NCBI GenBank assembly: GCA_021771715.1
Contig: JAETOO010000006.1
Coordinates: forward strand, 62,001 to 126,000
Source of the DNA: Oscillospiraceae bacterium
Lineage (GTDB): Bacteria > Bacillota > Clostridia > Lachnospirales > Lachnospiraceae
Reading direction: 5' to 3'
Length of the DNA: 64,000 nucleotides
Every line of letters starts with the position of its first letter. The first letter of the stretch is position 1. Below the pieces are notes generated by a model that made no database searches, was not told where the DNA came from, and saw nothing but the letters and a program-made list of their open reading frames with translations. Shown piece after piece: positions 1 to 9,471 of this stretch. Made by a program: the position numbers and the translations under genes.

Positions 1-428
1 CGGACCTCGGAGACAATCCCTGTGCCGAAATACCGGTCAATCTCCGGGCTGTACGCTTCCCCGTATGCCGCCAGCATCGAGGCCGCCTTGCACGCATCGA
101 TCGTAGACCCGCCGCCGATCGCCACAATGCAGTCCGGCTTATAGTGCAGGATATAGCTCTCCAGACGGTAGACATCCTCCCTGGGCGCGTTCGGACGCGC
201 CCCCGGGATCACCCCATCCGGAACTACCTCTACTCCGGCTTCCTTCAAGTATTCCATTGCCTTCTCCGCCACCGGTTTCAGTCTCCTCCCGGTTCCGATT
301 ACCAGCGCGCGGCTTCCATATTTTTTCACCAGCTCACCCAGCTGATCCATCACACCCAGTCCAAAAATGTAAGAACCCTGCTTCCATTCCTCCAAAAGGG
401 TGTATGCTTTATTTACAGAATCATTCAT
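1..428 (-). CDS. Iron-containing alcohol dehydrogenase, N-terminal part (cut by window edge)
   Basis: The first 142 residues of a group III (iron-type) NAD(P)-dependent alcohol dehydrogenase are present; the metal-binding half lies beyond base 1. The start ATG at 428 follows an AGGAGAAG site. The Rossmann-like half shows the family's GTGRR turn after the first strand and the dinucleotide-binding CIVAIGGGSTIDACKA motif. It is the last visible gene of the sugar operon that begins at 10824 and sits 71 bases after the ThDP enzyme. Such enzymes reduce small aldehydes or ketones, so it may handle the carbonyl product of the upstream ThDP enzyme; that is inference. Confidence 0.9.
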   Translation of the reverse strand, partial: MNDSVNKAYTLLEEWKQGSYIFGLGVMDQLGELVKKYGSRALVIGTGRRLKPVAEKAMEYLKEAGVEVVPDGVIPGARPNAPREDVYRLESYILHYKPDCIVAIGGGSTIDACKAASMLAAYGEAYSPEIDRYFGTGIVSEV

Positions 429-499
429 ACAACTTCTCCTCTTTTTCGTTGGACAGCTTTGTAATACCAGATACTCTGTATATCGCAAAAATATCCTTT

Positions 500-2185
500 T
501 TACTCTGCGGGTGCGAAGCTCTTCACATTGGCCAGAGAACCGCCCATGTCGCAAAGCTGCTCTTTGACACAAATCGCATCAATAATGTACGTCTTTCCGG
601 ATTCCTTTGCCCGAACCAGAGCCGCCTTCAGTTCGTCCGGCGTAAAGACTCTCTCTCCGGCACAGCCAAAGCCCTCTGCCACCTTCACGTAGTCAATCGT
701 TCCATCCTGATTATACGGCATCTCAACCGCATATTCAAACCCATATGCACCCTTCTGATTCTGCCGGATCAGGCCCAGGAACGCGTTATTGACAATAACG
801 ACGATGATCGGCTTCTTAAACACCGCCGAGACAGCAATTTCCTCTCCCAAAAAGGTAAAGCCGAAATCGCCGAGCACCGTAACCACGGTTCTCTCCGGGT
901 GTGCGACCTTCGCTCCGAACGCTGCCGGCACTTCATATCCCAGCGTACCCGCTCCGCCTGACGGAAGGTATCTCATCGGCTTATTAATTTCCTGCAGCTG
1001 TCCGGACCAGATCTGAACGATTCCGCAGCCTGTCGTGAACATGGTCTCATCGTCAAAGGCGTCGTTTACCTCTTTGAACACTCTGTGCGGCATGATCGGA
1101 ACACTGTCGTAATCCGTCTTTCTCGCAAGCTTCTTTCTCCAGGACGGGATCTCCGCAACTCTCGGATTGCCGGCCGCAGTCAACCCCATCTCCTTCGCCG
1201 CATCCTTCAATGCCTCGATCGCCAGCTTTGCGTCAGAGACAATGCCAAGATCCGGGTCAAATACCTTTCCGATCTGCTTCGGCTCAATATCGATATGAAT
1301 AAACTTTCTGTCTCCGCGGTACACGTCCAGCGCGCCTGTGTGGCGGTCTGAGAAACGGCAGCCAATCGCCAGCACTACGTCTGACTCCAGCATATACTTA
1401 TTTCCCAGCGGCTGTCCTACCTGGATTCCGCAGTGGCCGACATTCAGCGGATGATCCACCGGGATTCCGCCCTTCGCCATATAGGTCGTGATCACAGGAA
1501 TCTGGTACTCCTCCGCAAATTCCACCAGCTCGCGCTCAGACTCAGAGAGAATCACGCCGCCTCCCATGATGATGATCGGAGCCTTCGCCTCCTTCAGCAT
1601 CGCAACGGCTTCCCTGATCTGGCCCATATCCGGTCTGACCTCTTCCACCGGCATCGCCTCGTAAGCGTCAATGTCGAACTCCGTCTCCGCCATCTGGACA
1701 TCCAGCGGGAAATCAATCAGGACCGGCCCCGGCTTTCCTGACCGCATCAGGTGGAACGCCTCTCTCATCATCACCGGAACATCCTCAGCCTTCATCGGCC
1801 GGAAGACCTTCTTCGTCACGGTATCCGCAATGCTCACCATATCCACGCACTGGAACGGATCCTGCGTCAGCTGCCACGTATTTGCCTGTCCCACCATAGC
1901 CAGCATCGGGATGGAATCAATATTTGCAGTGTACAATCCTGTCACAAAGTTTGTCGCTCCCGGGCCGGCGGTACAAATGGCAAGTGCAATCTTATGACTT
2001 GCTCTGTAATACGCATCTGCCGCATGTGTGCAGGCCTCCTCGTGCCTCATCCCGTAATGCTCGATGGGCGCCGTCTCCAGATATTTATATACCGGGTTAA
2101 TTCCCGCGCCAGGGATACCAAACGCATCTGTGATCCCTTCCTTTACCATGATCTGAACTGCTATCTCAGCCGCTTTCATCAACAT
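500..2185 (-). CDS. Glyoxylate-carboligase-like ThDP enzyme (acetolactate synthase superfamily)
   Basis: A 561-residue ThDP enzyme with the order Pyr domain, central domain, PP domain. It is closest by eye to glyoxylate carboligase: the stretch FHLMRSGKPGPVLIDFPLDV and the PP motif GDFGFTFLGEEIAV...VNNAFLGLIRQ follow the Gcl pattern rather than acetolactate synthase. Unlike E. coli Gcl, which has Val51 at the cofactor-activating position, this protein has Glu49 in a RHEEA motif. The start at 2185 is chosen because AAGGAGG lies 8 bases upstream; a longer frame to 2209 would bury that site. It could join glyoxylate or another 2-oxo acid or aldehyde; the substrate is not determined. Confidence 0.8.
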   Translation of the reverse strand: MLMKAAEIAVQIMVKEGITDAFGIPGAGINPVYKYLETAPIEHYGMRHEEACTHAADAYYRASHKIALAICTAGPGATNFVTGLYTANIDSIPMLAMVGQANTWQLTQDPFQCVDMVSIADTVTKKVFRPMKAEDVPVMMREAFHLMRSGKPGPVLIDFPLDVQMAETEFDIDAYEAMPVEEVRPDMGQIREAVAMLKEAKAPIIIMGGGVILSESERELVEFAEEYQIPVITTYMAKGGIPVDHPLNVGHCGIQVGQPLGNKYMLESDVVLAIGCRFSDRHTGALDVYRGDRKFIHIDIEPKQIGKVFDPDLGIVSDAKLAIEALKDAAKEMGLTAAGNPRVAEIPSWRKKLARKTDYDSVPIMPHRVFKEVNDAFDDETMFTTGCGIVQIWSGQLQEINKPMRYLPSGGAGTLGYEVPAAFGAKVAHPERTVVTVLGDFGFTFLGEEIAVSAVFKKPIIVVIVNNAFLGLIRQNQKGAYGFEYAVEMPYNQDGTIDYVKVAEGFGCAGERVFTPDELKAALVRAKESGKTYIIDAICVKEQLCDMGGSLANVKSFAPAE

Positions 2186-2243
2186 TTCGTATTCCTCCTT
2201 GTCTCTCAAATCCTATCAACCAATTCCGTCCGCCGCTTCGCCG

Positions 2244-3635
2244 TCAATTCGTCTTCACGCACAGCGGTTCATCCTCGAACCAGACACCGCCCCGCAGGAG
2301 CGCGCTCTTCAGGTCTGCAAACGGCAGATCTCTGAAATTGTCATAGCCGCCTGTCGCGAGCAGCGCTGCCGCAGTGCCCGCTGCCTGTCCCTGCGCCATA
2401 CAGGAGACCGTATTTCTGGTAGACATGTGCGCGTTATGCTCAGATGTAATCATCATTCCGATGCACAGCAGATTTTCCAGCTTCTTCGGCAAAATCGCCC
2501 GGAACGGAATCCCGTACGTGCTTCCGTTTTTAACCTGGAATCTCGGCGCATAGTCATGGAAGCCGTACGCCAAGACATCATCCTCAAAATGTGTGCCGTT
2601 CAGGATTTCTTCATTTGTCAGATCGTACTCGCATGCGATGCACCGTGCTCTCCGGATCGTGATCGCCGGGCTGGTTCTTGCGATGAACGCATTCTCGCTC
2701 CCCGGAATGACACTCTTTAAGAGCTTCAATGCTTCCTGCTGCCTTCTCCTCAGCTCATACTCCGCATCCGCCAGCGCATCCCGGTCTGTGGGAGACTTCG
2801 GCATCATATAGTTCAGCTTGATAAACATAAAATAGTTGTCGTGAAGCGTCGTCGTCACCGTGTGCATGCCAAGCTCCAGCTGCTTTTTATGTACCTCCGG
2901 ATCCAGCTTGCCCCAGTCTCCGTCGACGCGGATCAATTTGCCATCCCCGTCTCTGGGGCCGAATGCGTACTCCTTCAGGGCTCCGTTATCCTTCAGGAAC
3001 TGATAATACTTGTCAATGTCGATCCCGCCGATTCCCATGCTGTTTGCCACCGCATAATCGTTCGGGTCCGTGAAATCAGCCCCGGCTCTCGCCGAGAAAT
3101 CGCCGTACCCGGTTGCGTCAATGACTGCCTTCGCGAGAAGCGCCTCACAGCCCTGGTGTGACTCCGTAATGACGCCCACCACACGATCGCCTTCTGTCAG
3201 CGCATCCGTCACCATCGTGTTCAGCAGCACGTCCACCCCGGCCTCCCGAAGCATACAGAGCGCCACGTATTTGTAGATTTCCACATCCACACACAAAGTA
3301 TCGGAATCATATTCATAGCGGAGCACCGTCTCGTTGTGCCCGGAGGCGCCGCCGACCTTCGTCAGGCGGTTGATCAGCTCTTCCGGGATTCCCCGAATGA
3401 CCTTCTTCTTCTCGACACCCGGAAACGCCTTCCACAGATTGTAAAAGCTATGGAGCCCACAGCCGCCCTCCGTGGCGATTCCTCCGACGTAACCCTTGCT
3501 CTCGACCACCGCGGTCTTTGCGCCGTTTCTTGCCGCGGCCAGAGCCGCAATCACACCGCCTGTGCCCGCGCCGCATACAACTACATCATAATTTCTTGCA
3601 CTGACCTTCTGCTCAGGACGTACGATATATTCCAT
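2244..3635 (-). CDS. FAD-dependent oxidoreductase (FAD_oxidored family), copy 1
   Basis: A 463-residue flavoprotein with an N-terminal GAGTGG dinucleotide motif (residues 22-27) ending in an acidic residue (VVESKGYVGG), followed by a long substrate domain. It ends with the FAD-contacting stretch STRNTVSCMAQGQAAGTAAAL. No signal peptide is seen, so it is cytoplasmic. It lies 12 bases after a paralogue with the same architecture and near-identical end motif. The family (PF12831-like) occurs in carbohydrate loci, but its reaction is mostly unknown. The start has GGAGGAG upstream. A role oxidising a sugar or sugar acid brought in by the linked ABC transporter is inferred. Confidence 0.8.
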   Translation of the reverse strand: MEYIVRPEQKVSARNYDVVVCGAGTGGVIAALAAARNGAKTAVVESKGYVGGIATEGGCGLHSFYNLWKAFPGVEKKKVIRGIPEELINRLTKVGGASGHNETVLRYEYDSDTLCVDVEIYKYVALCMLREAGVDVLLNTMVTDALTEGDRVVGVITESHQGCEALLAKAVIDATGYGDFSARAGADFTDPNDYAVANSMGIGGIDIDKYYQFLKDNGALKEYAFGPRDGDGKLIRVDGDWGKLDPEVHKKQLELGMHTVTTTLHDNYFMFIKLNYMMPKSPTDRDALADAEYELRRRQQEALKLLKSVIPGSENAFIARTSPAITIRRARCIACEYDLTNEEILNGTHFEDDVLAYGFHDYAPRFQVKNGSTYGIPFRAILPKKLENLLCIGMMITSEHNAHMSTRNTVSCMAQGQAAGTAAALLATGGYDNFRDLPFADLKSALLRGGVWFEDEPLCVKTN

Positions 3636-3647
3636 TTGTCTCCTCCT

Positions 3648-5018
3648 TTAATCCCCCAGATACACCTTCTGCTTCAGCAGCTCTTTTCTGAGCAGATCCG
3701 TATCCAGATTCCGCACCAGAACACCTTCTCTCGCCGCAAGCGCTGCAGCCACACCGACCGCCTGCCCCTGCGCCATACAGGACGCCGTATTTCTGGTAGA
3801 CATGTGGGCATCCCACTCGCTCGTGATCAGACGCCCTGCCACAAGCAGTCCCTCGACCTTCTTCGGGATCAATGCCCGATAAGGAATTCCATAGTAGCCG
3901 CCGTCCTTGATCATAATGCGCGGCGCGCAGTCATGGAAGCCGTAAAGCATTACCTCGTCGTCGAACCGAGCGCCATTTACGATCTCCTCCAGCGACATGT
4001 CATGCTCGCACTCCACCACTCTTGTGTAGCGGACTCCTATGCTCGCAGGCGTCCAGCTCACATAAGCCTTCTCAAATCCCGGGACATGTTCCTTCAGCAT
4101 ATGCGCCAGAGTCATTGCCTGGTGGCGGAGCTTGATCTCTGCCTCCGAAAAAATCTGCGTGTCCGTGGCATCAACACTCTTCAGCGCGCAGCCATTTATG
4201 TAATTGAAGTTGCCCTCGTGGTACGAGAAGCCCAGCGGCCCCCATATGCCCTCTTTCTCCATAAACTCCTTGAACTCCGGGAGCTTTTTGAGCTCGAAGC
4301 CGAGCCGGATCACATGGTCTGTCTCACTTCCCTTGTCGCCCTCGATGATCTGGTTAATCATATCGTGTTCTCTCAGGAACTCGACCAGACGGGTCATGTC
4401 CACGCCGGTCATGCCAAACGGGAAGCCGACCGTTGTCGTCTCGTGCTTTTTGATAAAGGGAGCCCCTGCAAACGCCGCCACATCGCCGTCACCGGTCGTA
4501 TCGATCACCGTCTTCGCAAGGATTGCCTCTCTTCCCGACTTTCCTTCAATGATCACTCCGGTCAGCTGGTCTCCGTCCATCACTGCGCCCGCGACCATCG
4601 TGTGCAGCAGCACCTTGACGCCTGCCTCCTCCAGCATCGTGAAGGCCAGATCCTTGAATTCCTCCCAATCCATCAGGGTAATGCGCGAATCGTAGTTTCC
4701 GCCCTTGTCCTGCTCCAGATGGCCGTAAGAATTTCCGCTTGCCTGCATCCGCTCGATCAGCTCTCCCGGTATTCCCCGGATCACCTGCTTCGGCTCTACT
4801 CCCGGAAATGCCTTGTACAAATTGAAGAAGCTGTGCAGCGGCCCTGCTCCGTTGATCATAGAACCGCCAATGTAGCCGAACCGCTCGATCAGAATCGTCT
4901 TTGCCCCTGCTCTTCCTGCCGCCACAGCCGCGATAAAACCGGCCGTACCGCCGCCGCAGACCACAACATCGCACTCCTCACGCACCGGAGTCTGCAAATT
5001 CTCAGTGATTGTTTTCAT
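3648..5018 (-). CDS. FAD-dependent oxidoreductase (FAD_oxidored family), copy 2
   Basis: A 456-residue paralogue of the next gene downstream, with GGGTAG at residues 22-27, ERFGYIGG closing the first beta-alpha-beta unit, and DAHMSTRNTASCMAQGQAVG near the C-terminus. The start at 5018 is taken because GGAGGAGAG sits just upstream of MKTITENL; the longer frame to 5054 overlaps the previous gene and lacks a site. It starts one base after the stop of the GH-like gene, so translation is probably coupled. The two copies may form a heteromer or act on successive substrates; neither can be told from sequence. Confidence 0.8.
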   Translation of the reverse strand: MKTITENLQTPVREECDVVVCGGGTAGFIAAVAAGRAGAKTILIERFGYIGGSMINGAGPLHSFFNLYKAFPGVEPKQVIRGIPGELIERMQASGNSYGHLEQDKGGNYDSRITLMDWEEFKDLAFTMLEEAGVKVLLHTMVAGAVMDGDQLTGVIIEGKSGREAILAKTVIDTTGDGDVAAFAGAPFIKKHETTTVGFPFGMTGVDMTRLVEFLREHDMINQIIEGDKGSETDHVIRLGFELKKLPEFKEFMEKEGIWGPLGFSYHEGNFNYINGCALKSVDATDTQIFSEAEIKLRHQAMTLAHMLKEHVPGFEKAYVSWTPASIGVRYTRVVECEHDMSLEEIVNGARFDDEVMLYGFHDCAPRIMIKDGGYYGIPYRALIPKKVEGLLVAGRLITSEWDAHMSTRNTASCMAQGQAVGVAAALAAREGVLVRNLDTDLLRKELLKQKVYLGD

Positions 5019-5019
5019 T

Positions 5020-7584
5020 TTATCTCTCCTCCTCCCGCAGTACACGGACCACATGATACGGCCACGGATATGTCGGGTTATAGATTCCCGGATAAACGGC
5101 GCACGTATTCTTTTCTGCCTCCAGAGTCACATAGACCATCAGATCCCAATCGCCCTTCAGGTATTCTGCCGGAATCGTAGCCACGTAGAAATCCCCGTCC
5201 TTCTGCATCGCCATCTCGTGGAAAAGCCCTTCCGTCTGATCCACGTGCCGATAGTGCAGAACCGGTATCTGAGCTGCGTCCGACGGAGCGCTCACCGCAA
5301 TGCTAAGCGGCTCTCCGGCCGGTACCGTCTCCGGCCACACTCCGGCAAGCTGCACCGCATTTTCCGGCCATGCAGCAACAGCAGCCGACATCTTCACATT
5401 GTTCTGCTTCGCAAGCTTCTCTAAGGACTCGAAATCGGCCTCCAGCTCCCTGGTCAGATCCGCCCACGTTCCGCGCCTTGTCTTTGTCCCCGCCGTGCTG
5501 AAATCAAGATCATGGTAGTAATACGTTTTTCCCATCTCAGCCAGCTTCTGCCATGCATCTATTGCCTTCTTCATCCACGCGAGCGCATTTGCCAGACTTG
5601 TGCAGTCAAAATGCCGTCTGAAAAAGCCAAGCTCCATCGCCGCATAAATCTTATTCGCGTGATAAGCGGCGAAGGCGACGAGCATGCTCATATCGACCAC
5701 AAATGCCTTCCACTCCGGCCCGTCCGCATGTGCGCACGCCTCCGCAGCAGCGAGGGATTCCGATACCTTCCGCGACATCTCAAACAACTCATTTGCGTAC
5801 TGAACCGGCGTATATTTGACGAGCTTCTCCCCGTCACTCACCGCGGCTACATACTCATCAATCCCGTAGAACAATCCGTGATCGCTGGGCTCCGTGCTCC
5901 CGTATGTAATGTGCTGATGATAATCGCTTCCGTCACTCGGATACACACAGTTCTCGTCAAACAACGCCCATCCTGTATTCAGCTCCGTCCAGTAGCGCAG
6001 AGACGGATGAACCGGCATATGAACGGTTGTCACGAACGGTACAATTTTACTCGCCTCTGCGACCGTTCTCATCACAGCCGCCCCTGCGTCAACGCCGAAA
6101 TGCTCTTTAAATTCTTCCTCAAAGATCTCGTCCGGAACGTCATGTTTGTACCCGATTCTGCCGAACATGCTGTACCATGCGAAAAACCGCTCGTCCTCCC
6201 ACGTTCCGTACCGGAGCGCCGGGTCGCGGAAGGTCTTCCACGCCTCCTTGTGAGACAGCTCATAGCCGTACTTCAGGGAAAGCGGCGCATTTACCTGGAA
6301 TCCTGCCGATCCGGACAGGCCGCAGCTCTTCGCGAAACGGCGGATGTAGTCGGAATCTGCCCACAGGAACAGGTTCGTCGAGCCATAGTTCCACAGCCTG
6401 TAGATGACCGGGTAGCGCAGCGGCTTCTGGAGCATATCCGCGTAGGAATATCTTCTCGAATGATTGAAGTTGTCGAGCTGGGCCAGCTCCTCGCTCCGCA
6501 TCGTGGAGAGGTGGTACGGAAGCGCCGCGTGCTCACACCAGTACTTCGTCGGAACCTCCAGCTCCAGGCCGCGCTCATATGCGTGCGCTGTCATCTTCTC
6601 CGTCAGTCCCTTTGCACGCAGATCCAAAATGTAAGGCTTCCCGGTCTCCTCCTTTGCGTCCGCCACCGCATCTGCACAGTGATTCCAGAAATCCTCCGCC
6701 GAAATCTGTGTGCCGACGCCGGACTCATGATTCACCCGGAACGAAATGACGTCCATATCCGGAACCGCCCGGAGCAATGCTCTCAGACCGGCATAACAGT
6801 ACTCCGACAAGCCGCTCTCCGTCTCCGGCAGCCCCTCGACAAGGACCTCCTGCTTCTGCGTCCACGGGCGCTGCTGCCACGTCGCAAAGACGAACTGGAT
6901 ACTGTAGGAATGACACAGCTCCACAATTCTCCTCAGCATCTCCAGATTCTTCTGGACAAACTCTTTCGAGAACGCAGTCATTCTCACATCCGGATACCCC
7001 TCAACCTGCTCCAGGAAGAACGGATAGGGCGGCGCCATATACGGCGTATCAAATCCGACGATCAGGCTGAAGCGGTTGAATCTCCCCTCCGCCAGTCGTC
7101 CGAGATAGTAGTGCCAGAAATCCTCTGACCAGAACCACTCATTGTCGAGATGTCCGACCAGATACCGGTCCATACAGCGCACTGCGTTGTCCGGGGATTC
7201 GTCAAAATCTTCCGCCTCCTCCAGCGCCTTGGCTCCGTACAGCCGAACTCTTCTTGCCATTTCCAGAAGGAGATACATCAGCCCTGCATGGTCACTTCCC
7301 GCAAGCACCAGCACGGTTCCCTCTCTCGTGCTGCAAGTTCTGCAGTAAAAGCTCTCCGGCTTCGAGACCGCTTCCTTCGCGCTCCCTGCCATCAGCGTCC
7401 TGATCCGAAGGTCATTCAGAGTACCTGCGGCGAGATACACGGTATCCGCATCCTGCTCCGTCACCCAGCTTTTGGACTCTGTCACGGCTATCTTTTTATC
7501 TGACAGTGCTTCCAGCAGTCGTCTCTTTCCGAACACCGCTCCGTTCTGAATATCGTAGGACAATAAAACAACCTTTGTTTTCAT
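5020..7584 (-). CDS. Large GH20b/GH67-like N-domain plus TIM-barrel protein
   Basis: An 854-residue protein without signal peptide. Residues about 1-115 look like the small alpha/beta domain that precedes the barrel in GH20 and GH67 enzymes, ending in a VLAGSDHAGLMYLLLEMARRV helix. The next section, from VRCMDRY onward, reads as a TIM barrel with many aromatic motifs (WFWSEDFWHYY, RVNHESG, YWCEHAALPYH). A helical part and a beta-rich C-terminal domain follow. I cannot assign a CAZy family or catalytic pair. Its place between the transporter and the oxidoreductases suggests that it cleaves the imported glycoside or uronide in the cytoplasm. ATG at 7584 follows GAAAGGAG. Confidence 0.65.
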   Translation of the reverse strand: MKTKVVLLSYDIQNGAVFGKRRLLEALSDKKIAVTESKSWVTEQDADTVYLAAGTLNDLRIRTLMAGSAKEAVSKPESFYCRTCSTREGTVLVLAGSDHAGLMYLLLEMARRVRLYGAKALEEAEDFDESPDNAVRCMDRYLVGHLDNEWFWSEDFWHYYLGRLAEGRFNRFSLIVGFDTPYMAPPYPFFLEQVEGYPDVRMTAFSKEFVQKNLEMLRRIVELCHSYSIQFVFATWQQRPWTQKQEVLVEGLPETESGLSEYCYAGLRALLRAVPDMDVISFRVNHESGVGTQISAEDFWNHCADAVADAKEETGKPYILDLRAKGLTEKMTAHAYERGLELEVPTKYWCEHAALPYHLSTMRSEELAQLDNFNHSRRYSYADMLQKPLRYPVIYRLWNYGSTNLFLWADSDYIRRFAKSCGLSGSAGFQVNAPLSLKYGYELSHKEAWKTFRDPALRYGTWEDERFFAWYSMFGRIGYKHDVPDEIFEEEFKEHFGVDAGAAVMRTVAEASKIVPFVTTVHMPVHPSLRYWTELNTGWALFDENCVYPSDGSDYHQHITYGSTEPSDHGLFYGIDEYVAAVSDGEKLVKYTPVQYANELFEMSRKVSESLAAAEACAHADGPEWKAFVVDMSMLVAFAAYHANKIYAAMELGFFRRHFDCTSLANALAWMKKAIDAWQKLAEMGKTYYYHDLDFSTAGTKTRRGTWADLTRELEADFESLEKLAKQNNVKMSAAVAAWPENAVQLAGVWPETVPAGEPLSIAVSAPSDAAQIPVLHYRHVDQTEGLFHEMAMQKDGDFYVATIPAEYLKGDWDLMVYVTLEAEKNTCAVYPGIYNPTYPWPYHVVRVLREEER

Positions 7585-7608
7585 CGCGTCTCCTTTCTCT
7601 CATCTGCG

Positions 7609-8445
7609 CTACTCCTTCATTCCAGAGGTCGCAATACCGGCGACGAACTGCTTCTGGAATAACAGGAATACGATAAATATCGGGATCAGCGAGCAAACGG
7701 AAGCCGCCATAATCGCTCCGTAGCTCACAGAATTTTCGTCTCTGAAAAAGTTAAGTCCCAGCGGAATTGTCGCGAGCGCCTTCTCACGGATGTAGACGAG
7801 CGCGCTCTCATATTCGTTCCAGGACGAAACAAACTGGAAAATAATCAATGCACTGAACGCGGGCTTTGCCAGAGGGACCACGATCTGCCCGAATATACGG
7901 AAATGCCCCGCTCCGTCAATCTTCGCCGCCTCGCACAATTCATCCGGAATGGACTTAAAGAATGAGCGAAGCATAAATGTGCCGAACGCCGTAAACATTC
8001 CCGGAAGAATCAGCGCCAGATGCGTGTTGTACAGTCCAAGCTCACGGAACAGTACGAATCTCGGGATCAGCATCATCTGCGTCGGGAACGCCAGCGTAGA
8101 AAGGTAGATCAGGAAGACAACCTCTCTCCCCTTGAATTTGATCTTTGAGAAGGCGTACGCTGCCAGGGCACTTGTTGCCACTTCACCCGTGACAGAGATC
8201 AGTGTAACCTTCAGTGAATTTTTCACGAATGTTGTAAATGGGACACTGGAATTCCACACCTTATCATAATTTTCCCATGTGATTTCCTTCGGAATCCACT
8301 CGATCGGAAAATTAAAGATCTGGTTGTCCGGCTTAAAGGAAGCCGACAGCATCCAGACAAAAGGAAGGATCATGGCAATCGACAACGCTCCCATAATGAT
8401 TGTGCAGATTATTTTGATTGTCCTGCGTTTTGCTCTCAAGCTCAT
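7609..8445 (-). CDS. Sugar ABC transporter permease, MalG/UgpE type
   Basis: A 278-residue CUT1 inner permease with about six membrane segments. The EAA loop that docks the ATPase reads EAAKIDGAGHFRIFGQIVVP. The start at 8445 (MSLRAKRR) follows GGGAGGGG; the frame continues to 8535 but that extension overlaps the partner permease gene. No ATPase gene is in this operon, so a shared MsmK-type ATPase encoded elsewhere probably energises it, as is usual for Firmicute CUT1 systems. Confidence 0.92.
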   Translation of the reverse strand: MSLRAKRRTIKIICTIIMGALSIAMILPFVWMLSASFKPDNQIFNFPIEWIPKEITWENYDKVWNSSVPFTTFVKNSLKVTLISVTGEVATSALAAYAFSKIKFKGREVVFLIYLSTLAFPTQMMLIPRFVLFRELGLYNTHLALILPGMFTAFGTFMLRSFFKSIPDELCEAAKIDGAGHFRIFGQIVVPLAKPAFSALIIFQFVSSWNEYESALVYIREKALATIPLGLNFFRDENSVSYGAIMAASVCSLIPIFIVFLLFQKQFVAGIATSGMKE

Positions 8446-8462
8446 TATTTTCCCCTCCTCCC

Positions 8463-9389
8463 TTAATCTTCTTTTTTTCTGTTCATCAGCATACGCGCTG
8501 CAGAGAATACAAACACCAGCAAAAACAGTATCCATGCCATCGCACTCGCATATCCAATGTCATTCTGCTGGAACGCTTTTTTATAGATATAGTAGACCAA
8601 TACAGAAGACGACGTTCCCGGTCCTCCCTGCGTCATGACCTGAACCGGCGTGAATACCTGGAAGGAGCTGATGAAGGATATCATCGTCAGGAAAAACAGC
8701 GTATTGGAAAGTCCCGGAATGGTAATATAGAAGAATTTCTGTACGACATTTGCCCCGTCAATCTCCGCCGCCTCATACAGAGACTGCGATATCCCCTGCA
8801 GACCTGCCAGGACAATAATAATGTTGTATCCAAGGCGCTGCCACACACCTACAATGATGATGGAGATCAGCGAGGTGGATGAAGCATTCAGCCATCTGGG
8901 CGGATTTTTTATTCCCAGATTCTGCAACACGGTATTAATCGGACCATAGGACGGCAGAAACAGAATCATCCACACGACGGATACCGCCACCATCGACGAA
9001 ATGTTGGGCAGGTAATAGGCCAGCCGCATAACGCCTTTCCCATAGACATATTTGTCAAGAATAACCGCCAGAATCAAAGAAAGGAAAATAGCAACCGGAA
9101 CCATTACGATTGCATAGAGAATCGTATTTGTGACGGAAACCCGGAAGATTTTGTCGCCAAACATCTTCACGAAATTTTCAACCCCGACAAACTCCATCTT
9201 CTTAAATCCGGCCGCAAGATTGAATTTTGTAAAGCTTAATACACCGGCGAGAACCAGCGGTACCAATTTAAAAAGAAAATAGCCAATCAGGTTCAAAGAA
9301 ATAAACGCCCAGCCGGCAAGATTTTCTCTCGTCTGCATCCGCATTGGCTTTCTCACTTTATTTACTCCCGATGCTTTCAATGAAATCAC
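8463..9389 (-). CDS. Sugar ABC transporter permease, MalF/UgpA type
   Basis: A 308-residue permease partner of the MalG-like gene 17 bases downstream. It has six predicted membrane segments and the EAA loop EAAEIDGANVVQKFFYITIPG. The start codon appears to be GTG at 9389 behind AGGAAAGGA; an internal ATG (MRMQTREN) is an alternative. It lies 82 bases after the binding-protein gene. Substrate cannot be told from the permease, but the operon content points to a glycoside or uronic acid derivative. Confidence 0.9.
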   Translation of the reverse strand: MISLKASGVNKVRKPMRMQTRENLAGWAFISLNLIGYFLFKLVPLVLAGVLSFTKFNLAAGFKKMEFVGVENFVKMFGDKIFRVSVTNTILYAIVMVPVAIFLSLILAVILDKYVYGKGVMRLAYYLPNISSMVAVSVVWMILFLPSYGPINTVLQNLGIKNPPRWLNASSTSLISIIIVGVWQRLGYNIIIVLAGLQGISQSLYEAAEIDGANVVQKFFYITIPGLSNTLFFLTMISFISSFQVFTPVQVMTQGGPGTSSSVLVYYIYKKAFQQNDIGYASAMAWILFLLVFVFSAARMLMNRKKED

Positions 9390-9471
9390 ATCCTTTCCTC
9401 TGCAATGCCCGCTGCATCACGGAAATGCAACGGGCATCCACTCATTTCTTATAAAACCCTCCTGACAGGCA

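Noticed and set aside
3336-5180. A 614-codon plus-strand open frame, and similar long frames at 5512-7128, 20291-22090 and 23579-25381
   Set aside because: They lie opposite well-supported genes, lack ribosome sites and homology, and have the Arg/His/Leu-rich make-up typical of antisense frames in GC-rich coding DNA.
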